In this document: positions 24,176 through 31,639 of the stretch, one piece after another | Layout of the letters: each line of letters starts with the position of its first letter | Numbering within the stretch: position 1 is the first letter of the stretch | NCBI GenBank assembly: GCA_947458705.1 | Contig: CANHAH010000018.1 | Location: forward strand, 1 to 33,304 | DNA: 33,304 bases | From: Opitutia bacterium | GTDB taxonomy: Bacteria > Verrucomicrobiota > Verrucomicrobiia > Opitutales > Opitutaceae | Direction: 5' to 3' | Made by a program: the position numbers and the translations under genes | Notes under the pieces: generated by a model | Seen by the model: only the letters and a program-made list of their open reading frames with translations | What the model was told of the DNA's origin: nothing | Databases searched by the model: none

Positions 24176-25819
24176 TCAACGCGACTCGAGCCAGACGTGT
24201 TTGTAGGGGTGGTGGTCGAGCACGGTCGAATTCCAGCCGCGCACGGACGGCTGAACTAAAAACACATGCGTATAGTGAAAAATCGGAATGATGGGAGCGG
24301 CCTCGAGAAGGATGCGTTCGGCTTGATTGAAGAGATCGTTGCGCGCGGCTAAATCGCTCGTGCGCGCCGCGGCGAAAAGCGCGGCATCGTAGGCAGAGTC
24401 AGCCCAGCCCGTGTAGTTGTTGCCGCTGGCTGTAGTAAAAATTGAAAGAAACGAAGTCGGGTCAGCGTAATCGGCCGTCCAGACGGAGCGAAGAATTTGG
24501 AAATCACCGGCGCGGCGGGCCGACAACGTGCTCTTGAGTTCTTGGTTTGTGAGGCTGACTTCGAGACCAAGTTCGCGACGCCACATTTCTTGCACGGCTT
24601 CGGCGATGGTGCGGTGGATTTCGGAAGTATTAAACAAAAGCTCGAGCGGCGGGAGACCGCGTCCGCCGGGATAACCAGCTTCGGCAAGCAGGGTAGCGGC
24701 GGCGCTTGGCGCAGGTGCGGAAAGCGCATCGATAGGCGACGCTAGCAGAGCCGGCGGGACAAGGCGCATGGCGGGCAGTTGGCCGCCACGGAGGATTTTA
24801 TCGACGATTGCTGTACGGTCTAGGGCGAGGCTCAGGGCGCGCCGGATGCGTGGATCCGTCAGCGGGGGGCGATTTACGTTAAGGCGAAAAAAATAAGTGC
24901 CCAGCAAGGGATCGATGCGGAGGAGTTCGGGTGAGGTCTTGCGGTAGCTGTCGATTTTTCCGGGAGGTACGGTCTCTGTAAGGTGCAGCTGACCGGCCCG
25001 AAAGGCGCGTTCCTCGGTGTCGACCGATTCGATTGCGTGGAAGTGGATAGCGTTTAGGCGAACCTTGGCCACGTCCCAATATGTGGGTGATTTTTCCGCG
25101 ATGATGACTTGCCCAGCGCGCCATGTTTTTAGGTTAAACGGTCCGTTGCCAACGAAAGTGCCGGGTCGGGCCCAAGGGTTGCCGCGGGCGCTGGCGGAGC
25201 CGCTTTTTTCAATGGCAGGTAAATACACAGGGAAGAAAGCAGTGTGGTTGAGTAGCGCGAGAAAGTGCGGAGCGGGATGCTCAAGGGTGACGATAAAAGT
25301 GCGCGCATCGGGCGCGGTGAGTCCGACGGCGGACCAAGGCGCGGTGGATTTGTGGAAGGCCTGGGCGCCTTGGATGATGTAAAGTAGATTCGCGGAATCG
25401 GCGCCAAGCGCGGGCGTCAACATGCGGCGCCATGAGGCGACGAAATCTTCGGCAGTGACTGGAGCTCCATTGGACCAACGGGCGTTGGCTCGCAGGTGAA
25501 AGGTGTACGTGCGGCCGTCAGGCGAGATCGTCCAGGATTGGGCTACGCCAGGTACTGGGTGGAGATCCGCGGGGTCTTCAGCGACGAGGCCCTCAAGAAG
25601 TGCGGAGAGGACATTGTAGTCGGCGGCTTGCGTGGCCAGATGGGGATCCAGATCGGCGAGGTCGTTACCGATGCCGCGATGGAGCGTCTGAGTGGTGTTG
25701 CCAGCTACGACCGGAGTTTCCCGGGGCGCGCACCCAGTGAGGCCAAAGGCGAGAAATAATAGAACTAAAAAAGGCGGGAGACTAAGAAGGGCGCGGTCGC
25801 GAGATAAAAAGGCGGACAT
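24176..25819 (-). CDS. Peptide ABC transporter substrate-binding lipoprotein (SBP_bac_5)
   Basis: This 547-residue extracytoplasmic protein resembles OppA/DppA. The lipobox LTGC places the lipidated Cys at residue 30. LADLDPHLATQAADYNVLSA and GLVAEDPADLHPVPGVAQSW are the conserved family N-terminal motifs, and YTFHLRANARWSNGAPVTA is the SBP_bac_5 signature region. No permease or ATPase genes are adjacent, so it serves a transporter encoded elsewhere or has an orphan role. It follows ispF by 30 bases on the minus strand and may share its transcript. Confidence 0.92.
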   Translation of the reverse strand: MSAFLSRDRALLSLPPFLVLLFLAFGLTGCAPRETPVVAGNTTQTLHRGIGNDLADLDPHLATQAADYNVLSALLEGLVAEDPADLHPVPGVAQSWTISPDGRTYTFHLRANARWSNGAPVTAEDFVASWRRMLTPALGADSANLLYIIQGAQAFHKSTAPWSAVGLTAPDARTFIVTLEHPAPHFLALLNHTAFFPVYLPAIEKSGSASARGNPWARPGTFVGNGPFNLKTWRAGQVIIAEKSPTYWDVAKVRLNAIHFHAIESVDTEERAFRAGQLHLTETVPPGKIDSYRKTSPELLRIDPLLGTYFFRLNVNRPPLTDPRIRRALSLALDRTAIVDKILRGGQLPAMRLVPPALLASPIDALSAPAPSAAATLLAEAGYPGGRGLPPLELLFNTSEIHRTIAEAVQEMWRRELGLEVSLTNQELKSTLSARRAGDFQILRSVWTADYADPTSFLSIFTTASGNNYTGWADSAYDAALFAAARTSDLAARNDLFNQAERILLEAAPIIPIFHYTHVFLVQPSVRGWNSTVLDHHPYKHVWLESR

Positions 25820-25849
25820 CAGGGAATAGCGAAATGTAGGATCTTCGTT

Positions 25850-26332
25850 TTAAGATTTTTTCTCGATCAGGCACACGGCATGGGCGGCTATCGCGAGTCC
25901 GCGGCCGAGGTCGCCGACGCCTTCATTAGTGGTGGCTTTAAGCCCTATGCAATCTACGGGCAGCCCGGTGGAAGCAGATAGGGCTGATTTCATAGCGGCG
26001 AGATGGGGCGCAATTTTGGGTTTCTCGGCTATTAGGGAGGCGTCGATGTTGACGATTGTGTAATGTCTGGCGGCGAGTTCGCCCACGACGCGCCGCAGAA
26101 GAAGTTGCGAGTCGATGTTTTTATAGGCCTCGTTGGTATTCGGGAAAAAGTGGCCTATGTCGGGTAGGGCTGCGGCTCCCAGAAGCGCGTCACAGATGGC
26201 GTGAGTGAGGCAATCGGCGTCGCTGTGGCCGTCGAGGCCGTAGTCGGTGGCGAAGCGGACGCCGCCGAGAATGAGTGGGCGGCCGGGGACTAAGCGGTGG
26301 ATGTCGTATCCGTGGCCAATGCGTAGGTTCAT
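25850..26332 (-). CDS. ispF: 2-C-methyl-D-erythritol 2,4-cyclodiphosphate synthase
   Basis: IspF closes the cyclodiphosphate in the MEP isoprenoid pathway. RIGHGYDIHRL gives metal ligands D10 and H12, and SDADCLTHAICDALLGA supplies H44; the TNEGVGDLGRG segment near the C-terminus is characteristic. The 160-residue length is standard. IspD is encoded 17 bases upstream, and IspE lies 1.5 kb away on the other strand. Confidence 0.97.
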   Translation of the reverse strand: MNLRIGHGYDIHRLVPGRPLILGGVRFATDYGLDGHSDADCLTHAICDALLGAAALPDIGHFFPNTNEAYKNIDSQLLLRRVVGELAARHYTIVNIDASLIAEKPKIAPHLAAMKSALSASTGLPVDCIGLKATTNEGVGDLGRGLAIAAHAVCLIEKKS

Positions 26333-26349
26333 GCAGTGATGCTGAAGGA

Positions 26350-27048
26350 TTACTCGGAGGCTGGGGCTGCCTCGGAAGCGCGAGCGAGCAGAAATTCGAG
26401 ATAGGCCAGATCGCCGGGCGTGGTGAGTTTGGGGTTAGGCGAGGTGTTTTCGAGCAGGGCTATCGGGTGATCGAGGGCTTCGACGGCTTGGGCATCGTCG
26501 GTGATGCGGAGTTTTTTCTTGGCGACGCGCTCGTAGGCGCGCTCGAGGAGGTCGCGTGAAAACACCTGCGGGGTCTCCATCGCCCATAGGCGTTCACGCT
26601 CGAGAGTGCGCAGGCGAGCATCACTACGGTGTTTTTTGATCGTATCGGTGACGCGGTGGGCGAGCACGACAGCGTGTTCGCGAACTACGATTTTATGGAG
26701 GGCTACAAGTTGCTCGGCGCTCACCAGCGGTCGGGCGCAGTCGTGGACAAAGACGTAAGCGATGTCCGGTGGAAGTGCGGCTAGGGCAGCAGCTACAGAG
26801 TCTTGGCGCCCGGCTCCGCCTTTGACCAGGACGCACGGCGTGGGTGCGTGCGCCGATAATGTAAGCATCTGGCGTTGGTCGCGGTAAACCACGACATAAA
26901 AATCGGCCACGCCGCTGGCTGCAAAGGCAGCGGCGGAATGAGCGAAGACGGGGCGGCCTGCCAGGGAGGCTAGTATTTTATCGGCGACTGCACCGGCCAT
27001 GCGCGTGCTACTGCCGGCGGCGAGGAGTATGGCGGCGGTACGTGGCAT
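26350..27048 (-). CDS. ispD: 2-C-methyl-D-erythritol 4-phosphate cytidylyltransferase
   Basis: IspD makes CDP-methylerythritol, the second committed step of the MEP pathway. ILLAAGSSTRMAG is the nucleotide-binding P-loop-like motif with its conserved Arg and a Lys (K in VADKILASL); VFVHDCARPLVS holds the CTP/magnesium-binding Asp and Arg. Thirteen codons from the end the family's EALDH-like element is seen earlier, near the ITDDAQAVE motif. The 232-residue length is standard. ATG 27099 would lie within pyrF, so ATG 27048 is preferred. Confidence 0.95.
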   Translation of the reverse strand: MPRTAAILLAAGSSTRMAGAVADKILASLAGRPVFAHSAAAFAASGVADFYVVVYRDQRQMLTLSAHAPTPCVLVKGGAGRQDSVAAALAALPPDIAYVFVHDCARPLVSAEQLVALHKIVVREHAVVLAHRVTDTIKKHRSDARLRTLERERLWAMETPQVFSRDLLERAYERVAKKKLRITDDAQAVEALDHPIALLENTSPNPKLTTPGDLAYLEFLLARASEAAPASE

Positions 27049-27076
27049 GTAAAAGAGTGGGGTTGATGGAGGCGGT

Positions 27077-27772
27077 TTAATTACCGTTGAGCTCCGCAAG
27101 GATGGCGCGGGCGGCGGCGACGGGATCTGGGGCTTTGAAAATCGGGCGGCCTACGACGATGTGGCTGGCGCCCGCGCGGGCGGCTTCGGCAGGCGTCATG
27201 ATACGCGATTGGTCGCCGGCATCGGCGCCGCGCGGACGAATGCCAGGCGTTACGAGGGCAACATTGGCGGGCAGTGCGGAGCGCAGCGGGGCGAGCTCAA
27301 GCGGAGAGCAAACGAGGCCGCGTATACCGGAATCGATGGCGAGACGACCAAGACGGACTACTTGATCGGCGGGGGCGGCGCTGACCCCAGTTTCGTTCAA
27401 GCCTGGGGCATCCATGGAAGTGAGTACAGTGACGCCGAGCAGCAATAAGTTGGGGGCGTGTTGTTGTTGGGCTTTCACGGCCCATTGCATCATCTCGCGG
27501 CCTCCGCAGGTATGCAGCGTGAGCATTTTGATTGGAAGTGGGGCGATCGATTCGACGGCCTTGGCGACGGTGTTGGGGATGTCGTGGAGCTTGAGGTCGA
27601 GAAATACGTCGAAGCCGAGCTCGGCAATTTCGCGGACGCAGTCGGGGCCGCAGGCGGTGAACATCTCGAGACCAACTTTAACCCAGCGGACGGTGCCTTG
27701 GAGTTGGCGCAAGGCGGGGGCGACGCTGCGCGGCGATTGGGCGTCGAGGACGAGGATGAGTTCGGTGGCCAT
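27077..27772 (-). CDS. pyrF: Orotidine 5'-phosphate decarboxylase
   Basis: PyrF performs the last step of de novo UMP synthesis. The catalytic tetrad region DLKLHDIPNT at residues 59-68 has D59, K61 and D64, and VTPGIRPRGADAGDQSR is the phosphate-binding loop with GRPIF near the end. At 231 residues it is of usual size. The frame runs open to 28102 upstream, but that part crosses ispE and is not family-like, so the start is ATG 27772. It is divergent from ispE. Confidence 0.96.
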   Translation of the reverse strand: MATELILVLDAQSPRSVAPALRQLQGTVRWVKVGLEMFTACGPDCVREIAELGFDVFLDLKLHDIPNTVAKAVESIAPLPIKMLTLHTCGGREMMQWAVKAQQQHAPNLLLLGVTVLTSMDAPGLNETGVSAAPADQVVRLGRLAIDSGIRGLVCSPLELAPLRSALPANVALVTPGIRPRGADAGDQSRIMTPAEAARAGASHIVVGRPIFKAPDPVAAARAILAELNGN

Positions 27773-27793
27773 CGGTGTTGAATGAGCATTAAA

Positions 27794-27806
27794 GGGCAGA
27801 CTGCCC
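27794..27806. promoter_or_regulatory. Perfect dyad in the pyrF-ispE divergent region
   Basis: GGGCAG and CTGCCC flank a single A. The one-base centre makes an RNA hairpin awkward, so a protein operator is a more natural reading. It lies 22-34 bases before the pyrF start and about 50 before ispE. No regulator is known. Confidence 0.25.
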
Positions 27807-27853
27807 AATAAATCAAAAACCAAAAATGCGGCTCGCGGGACGGCCGGCGAGCG

Positions 27854-28768
27854 GTGTTGGATGAATGGGTGAGCGCCATCGAGATACATGCCCCTGCGAA
27901 GTTGAACCTGTTTCTTGCCATTACGGGACGGCGGGCGGACGGGTTTCATGAGTTGGTGTCGGTTGCTACAACGTTGAGCTTTGGCGATACGTTGAGGGCG
28001 GAGACTATGCCGCGGGCGGAAGAAGCGGGGCGCTTTAAATTGGAGTGTGATGATCCGGCGGTGCCCGTGGATGCGAATAATTTGGTTTTGAAAGCCGCGC
28101 ATGCGTTTGCGACGTTGAGCGGTTGGCGAGGCGGGGTGGATTTTTATCTACAGAAACGCGTACCGATGGGTGCGGGTCTGGGTGGCGGGAGCAGCGATGC
28201 GGTGGCGGCATTGAGGGCTATGGCGGCGCTTTCGGGTGTGCGGTTGGGCGACGAAAAAATCTTCGAGATTGCGGCGGGTTTGGGCTCGGATTGTCCTTTG
28301 TTTTTGAATGATGGGCCCTTGGTGATGCGTGGTCGCGGGGAGCGGATTGCAGCGTTGCCGGAGGCGGCTCGCGCGCGCTTACGGGGCCGGCGGGTGTTGG
28401 TGTTCAAGCCGGCGTTTGGAATCGCTACAGCTTGGGCTTATGCGCGGATATCGAGCAAAGCACCGGGCAGCTATCTGGCTTTGGCTGAGGCGGAGGCGAA
28501 GGTGGCGGCTTGGTGCGACGACTCCGCGTTGCCGGCGGAAGCTTTGCTTTTTAATAACATGGAGCATCCGGCGTTTGAGAAGTTTGTAGCTTTGCCGGCG
28601 CTGGCGGGAGAGTTGCGGAAAAATTTTGGGTTAGCGCCAAGGATGAGCGGTAGTGGTAGCGCTTGTTTTGCGTTTTTGGCGGACGATGCGCCCGTCGCTG
28701 CAATTATCCAAGCGGTCCGCGCGGCGTGGGGGCCGACGTGTTTCGTGGTTGAGACGCGGATCGCGTGA
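27854..28768 (+). CDS. ispE: 4-diphosphocytidyl-2-C-methyl-D-erythritol kinase
   Basis: IspE is the GHMP kinase of the MEP pathway, joining IspD's product to IspF's substrate. APAKLNLFLAITGRR near the start, PMGAGLGGGSSDAVAAL (the ATP-binding loop) and RMSGSGSACFAF (GHMP motif 3) are all present. About 300 residues is normal. Two GTG starts are possible, 27854 and 27869; I report the longer, but the shorter has the family start at a more usual distance. It is divergent from pyrF. Confidence 0.94.
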   Translation: MLDEWVSAIEIHAPAKLNLFLAITGRRADGFHELVSVATTLSFGDTLRAETMPRAEEAGRFKLECDDPAVPVDANNLVLKAAHAFATLSGWRGGVDFYLQKRVPMGAGLGGGSSDAVAALRAMAALSGVRLGDEKIFEIAAGLGSDCPLFLNDGPLVMRGRGERIAALPEAARARLRGRRVLVFKPAFGIATAWAYARISSKAPGSYLALAEAEAKVAAWCDDSALPAEALLFNNMEHPAFEKFVALPALAGELRKNFGLAPRMSGSGSACFAFLADDAPVAAIIQAVRAAWGPTCFVVETRIA

Positions 28769-28846
28769 ATCAGCATTGACCCAGGCGTAAGGGCAAAGCG
28801 TTATCCTCGGCGCCGCCGGTGTTATTCGTACTGGTGTCGCATTAGC

Positions 28847-30616
28847 ATGTCATCGAACTCTCGCAATCAGCAAGAAATCGTCGTGCAAGGCATATCCGCC
28901 TCGCAAGGCATCGCCTATGGCACGGTTTTTGTTTATCTGCAGAGCGATGTGGAGGTGCCGAGTTATCAGGTGGACTTGGAAAAGCGGATCGAGGAGATCG
29001 CGCGTTTTGATCAGGCATTGCTCACGACACGGCAGCAGATCGCGAAAATTCAGGACGAGGTAGAGAAAAATCTAGGCAAAGCGGAGGCGTTAATTTTTGA
29101 CGCGCATCTACTGGTGCTCGAAGATCAGGCGTTGATCGGTGAGACGATCCGAGAATTTGAGAAGTCAGGGCGGAATATCGAAACGTGTTTTAACAATGTC
29201 GCTTCGCGCTACATTCAGGCGTTTTCCGAGATTGATGATGAATATTTGCGGGAACGGGCAGGCGATATTCGCGATGTCGCCCAGCGAGTGTTGCAAAATC
29301 TCCTTGGGCAGGCGGAAAACAGTCTGAGTAAGCTCGCTGAAAAACGCATCGTCGTGGCGAACGATCTCTCGCCCTCGGACTCGGCGAGCATCGACCGCAG
29401 TGCGGCGCTCGGCATCGTGATGGATTCCGGCAGCAAGACCAGCCACGCGGTGATCGTCGCGCGTTCGATGAAGGTGCCGGCAGTCGTGGGGGTACGCGAT
29501 CTCACTCAGCGCGTAAAAACGGGGGATTGGGTTCTAATTGATGGCTATGATGGTATCGTAATCGTCAATCCCTCGGAGCAGACATTGTTCCGTTACGGTA
29601 AAATTCAGTCGCAGAAAAAAACATTCGAGCACCGTTTGCTTGAGGCCAATCGCCAACCGGCGGTGACGCTAGACGGTGTGAGTATTAGTCTTCTGGCGAA
29701 TCTCGAAAAAGTGGAAGAGATTGCACTCGCGAAGGAATACTTTGCGCAAGGCGTAGGGCTATTTCGCACTGAATATCTTTATCTAAACTCGGCGCGTATT
29801 CCCACTGAGCAGGAGCAATTCGTCGCCTACAAGGCTCTTGCTGAAGGCATGGCGCCGCTGCCCGTGGTGATTCGCACGCTCGATCTCGGCGGAGATAAAC
29901 CGATGGCGGGAAATCCCGATCTTTTTCCCAAGGAAGCAAACCCTTTTATGGGCTTCCGGGCGATTCGGTTTTGCATGGAGCATACGGCGATTTTTAAAGA
30001 TCAGCTCCGAGCAATTTTGATGGCGAGTGCGCACGGTCGCGTGCGTCTAATGTATCCGATGATCAGTGGCGCGGAGGAATTAGCCCGAGCCAACTTGATC
30101 CTTGAGGAATGCAAGGTCGAGTTGCGGGCGCGTGGACTAGCGTTTGATACCGATATGGAGGTCGGAGCGATGATTGAGATTCCGAGTGCCGCGGTGACCA
30201 CGGATCTGTTAGCACGCAGTTGTGATTTTTTCAGCATCGGGACCAACGACTTGATCCAGTACTTATTGGCGATCGACCGCGGTAATGATCGTATCGCTCA
30301 CCTTTACGAGCCGACACATCCGGCGGTTATTCGCACCCTCAAGCACGTGGTCGATGAGGCGCATCGCGCGAAAGTTCCTGTTAGCGTGTGTGGTGAAATG
30401 GCTGGCGATCCTGTGTTGGTGCCTTTGTTGCTCGGGCTTGGCGTGGATGCTTTGAGTATGACGCCGCCGTTACTGCCCGCGGTGAAATATTTGCTGCGGG
30501 CGATGACGATGGCGGATGCTCGTGCCTTGGCGGCTGAGGCGTTGATGTTGTCTTCTGCGCAGGAGATTTATGCGAAGTGCGAGGCGTTCTGTCGTGCGCG
30601 AGTGAAATTGGATTGA
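28847..30616 (+). CDS. ptsI: PTS enzyme I, phosphoenolpyruvate-protein phosphotransferase
   Basis: Enzyme I takes phosphate from PEP and passes it to HPr. The 589-residue protein has the complete layout: phosphohistidine H200 in GSKTSHAVIVAR, R308 in LFRTEY, FMGFRAIRF, the SIGTNDLIQYLLAIDR signature and C515 in VCGEMAGD. No ptsH or sugar-specific subunit is in the window. The last ~80 codons recur as a decayed copy at 31358-31534. Its 3' neighbour is a toxin-antitoxin operon in the opposite direction. Confidence 0.96.
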   Translation: MSSNSRNQQEIVVQGISASQGIAYGTVFVYLQSDVEVPSYQVDLEKRIEEIARFDQALLTTRQQIAKIQDEVEKNLGKAEALIFDAHLLVLEDQALIGETIREFEKSGRNIETCFNNVASRYIQAFSEIDDEYLRERAGDIRDVAQRVLQNLLGQAENSLSKLAEKRIVVANDLSPSDSASIDRSAALGIVMDSGSKTSHAVIVARSMKVPAVVGVRDLTQRVKTGDWVLIDGYDGIVIVNPSEQTLFRYGKIQSQKKTFEHRLLEANRQPAVTLDGVSISLLANLEKVEEIALAKEYFAQGVGLFRTEYLYLNSARIPTEQEQFVAYKALAEGMAPLPVVIRTLDLGGDKPMAGNPDLFPKEANPFMGFRAIRFCMEHTAIFKDQLRAILMASAHGRVRLMYPMISGAEELARANLILEECKVELRARGLAFDTDMEVGAMIEIPSAAVTTDLLARSCDFFSIGTNDLIQYLLAIDRGNDRIAHLYEPTHPAVIRTLKHVVDEAHRAKVPVSVCGEMAGDPVLVPLLLGLGVDALSMTPPLLPAVKYLLRAMTMADARALAAEALMLSSAQEIYAKCEAFCRARVKLD

Positions 30617-30673
30617 ACACTCAACGCTTAGGCTACGGCGAGTTGCGTGCCGCCTTTTCGCTAGCGTGGGATT

Positions 30674-30735
30674 CATTCCCTAGGGACTACCAGCTGCACC
30701 TAAAGGCGAGTCGGACCTAAACCCCGTAGGGAATG
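30674..30735. repeat. Inverted repeat between ptsI and vapC
   Basis: CATTCCCTA (30674-30682) is repeated in inverse as TAGGGAATG (30727-30735); the adjacent GGG and CCC could lengthen the stem after one bulged base. The loop is about 40 bases. It overlaps the vapC stop codon and lies in the gap after ptsI, so it could end transcription from either side or be the scar of a mobile end. No T-run follows. Confidence 0.35.
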
Positions 30736-31082
30736 CGAATGTCCGGCTCTGACGCAGGAAAATCCTTAGTGTTTCTTGTCACCAACAAACAGCCTTGGCT
30801 CCGCGCCGTCGCCCACACAACGGCGTCGGGCAGCCGAATCCGGAATTCTTTTCGGATCTTAACGGCTTCGCTCGCGACCTCCATCGAAAGCTGATGAATG
30901 GTGAAACTATTCAAGAAGCCTTGGCAGGCTTTCGCTTCCTCCGGTGAATCTGCTCCCGCCATTATCTCCATCCACGAGACGATGCTCATCTCTCGCTTCG
31001 GATACCGATCCAACTCCAACTTTGCCGTGTTCAACCCCTGGAGATAATCAATCAGCACATCGCTATCGATGATCGCCCTCAT
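30717..31082 (-). CDS. vapC: VapC-type PIN-domain ribonuclease toxin
   Basis: This 121-residue toxin is an RNA-cutting PIN domain. Acidic residues in the expected places are D6 (IIDSDVLIDYL), E39 (SWMEIMAG), D86 (RLPDAVVWATA) and D107 (TRNTKDF), which would bind magnesium. The ATG at 31082 overlaps the antitoxin stop as ATGA, a hallmark of translational coupling. The antitoxin is encoded first, as usual in VapBC. Confidence 0.92.
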   Translation of the reverse strand: MRAIIDSDVLIDYLQGLNTAKLELDRYPKREMSIVSWMEIMAGADSPEEAKACQGFLNSFTIHQLSMEVASEAVKIRKEFRIRLPDAVVWATARSQGCLLVTRNTKDFPASEPDIRIPYGV

Positions 31083-31303
31083 CGGGTACCCCATTCAGTA
31101 CGAAGCCGGTCAACGTGTTTGCGGCTGTCGAGGCGCTTGTGCTTCCACAGTCCGAATCCAATCTCCTTCTGCGCTACAGCACTTTCGCTCGTCAAACGGT
31201 CTACGGCGCGGCGCACGGCTTCGGCGCGTGAAATATCTTGGTCCGCACACAAGCGAGCGAGGGATCGCACCTGCTCCTCGGTTAGGTCGACGATTGTTCT
31301 CAT
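31079..31303 (-). CDS. vapB: VapB-type ribbon-helix-helix antitoxin
   Basis: The 74-residue product starts MRTIVDLTEEQVRSLARLCA and continues DISRAEAVRRAVDRL, a ribbon-helix-helix pattern (one DNA-binding strand, two helices) like CopG. The remaining C-terminus would bind the toxin. A stop shared in the ATGA overlap links it to vapC. TGATAAC heptamers lie directly upstream and fit the DNA site expected for such an autorepressor. Confidence 0.88.
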   Translation of the reverse strand: MRTIVDLTEEQVRSLARLCADQDISRAEAVRRAVDRLTSESAVAQKEIGFGLWKHKRLDSRKHVDRLRTEWGTR

Positions 31304-31306
31304 TAA

Positions 31307-31338
31307 TGATAACTGATAACGTCATCATGATAACGTCA
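31307..31338. promoter_or_regulatory. Candidate VapB operator: three TGATAAC heptamers in 7-base register
   Basis: TGATAAC occurs at 31307-31313, 31314-31320 and 31328-31334. The first two are tandem; the third is 14 bases further, keeping the seven-base period. GATAACGTCA is duplicated at 31315-31324 and 31329-31338. The nearest copy is three bases from the antitoxin start, and a TTGACG (minus strand, 31339-31334) is a possible -35, implying a very short leader. Binding of VapB here is inference. Confidence 0.6.
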
Positions 31339-31357
31339 AGCTAGATGCTTTTGAATT

Positions 31358-31534
31358 GCAGCGCGAAAGTCCCCGTCAGTGTGTGTGGTCAATGGCCGGC
31401 GATCTGGTGTTGGTGTCTTTGCTGCTCTAGCTCGGCGTGTAGGCGTTGATGTTGTTGTCTTCCACTCAGGAGATTTATGTGAAGGGCGAGACTTTCTGTC
31501 GTGCGCGAGTGAAATTAGATCGAAAACTATGCGC
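31358..31534 (+). pseudogene. Decayed partial copy of the ptsI 3' end
   Basis: This segment matches the last part of ptsI (from about 30366) and continues slightly past its stop codon. Similar blocks include GCGCGAAAGT, GTGTGTGGT, GGAGATTTATG, CTGTCGTGCGCGAGTGAAATT. Compared with ptsI it lacks about 91 bases (ptsI 30446-30536), has a one-base loss near GGTCAATGG and a three-base gain, and contains stop codons TAG in the ptsI frames, so it encodes no enzyme. By eye the matching blocks are roughly 85-90% identical. It lies on the far side of the vapBC pair from intact ptsI. The interval 31304-31639 contains only this, the operator above and a small AT-rich hairpin near 31538-31556. Confidence 0.85.
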
Positions 31535-31639
31535 GCTAGTGAAGTAGGTTTTCACTCTGCATCATGGGCCTTATCTCGAGCCGCTGAACGTGGTCAGCGA
31601 AATGTCGGCAGCGTGTTGCGGGGTGGGGCGCTCTAGCGG

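Noticed and set aside
27773-28102. Long N-terminal extension of pyrF.
   Set aside because: It runs antisense through ispE and lacks PyrF-like sequence; ATG 27772 begins at the family's usual position.
31379-31636. 85-residue plus-strand frame after vapBC.
   Set aside because: It is formed by the decayed ptsI copy read in a shifted frame; the similarity is to ptsI DNA, not to a protein in this frame.
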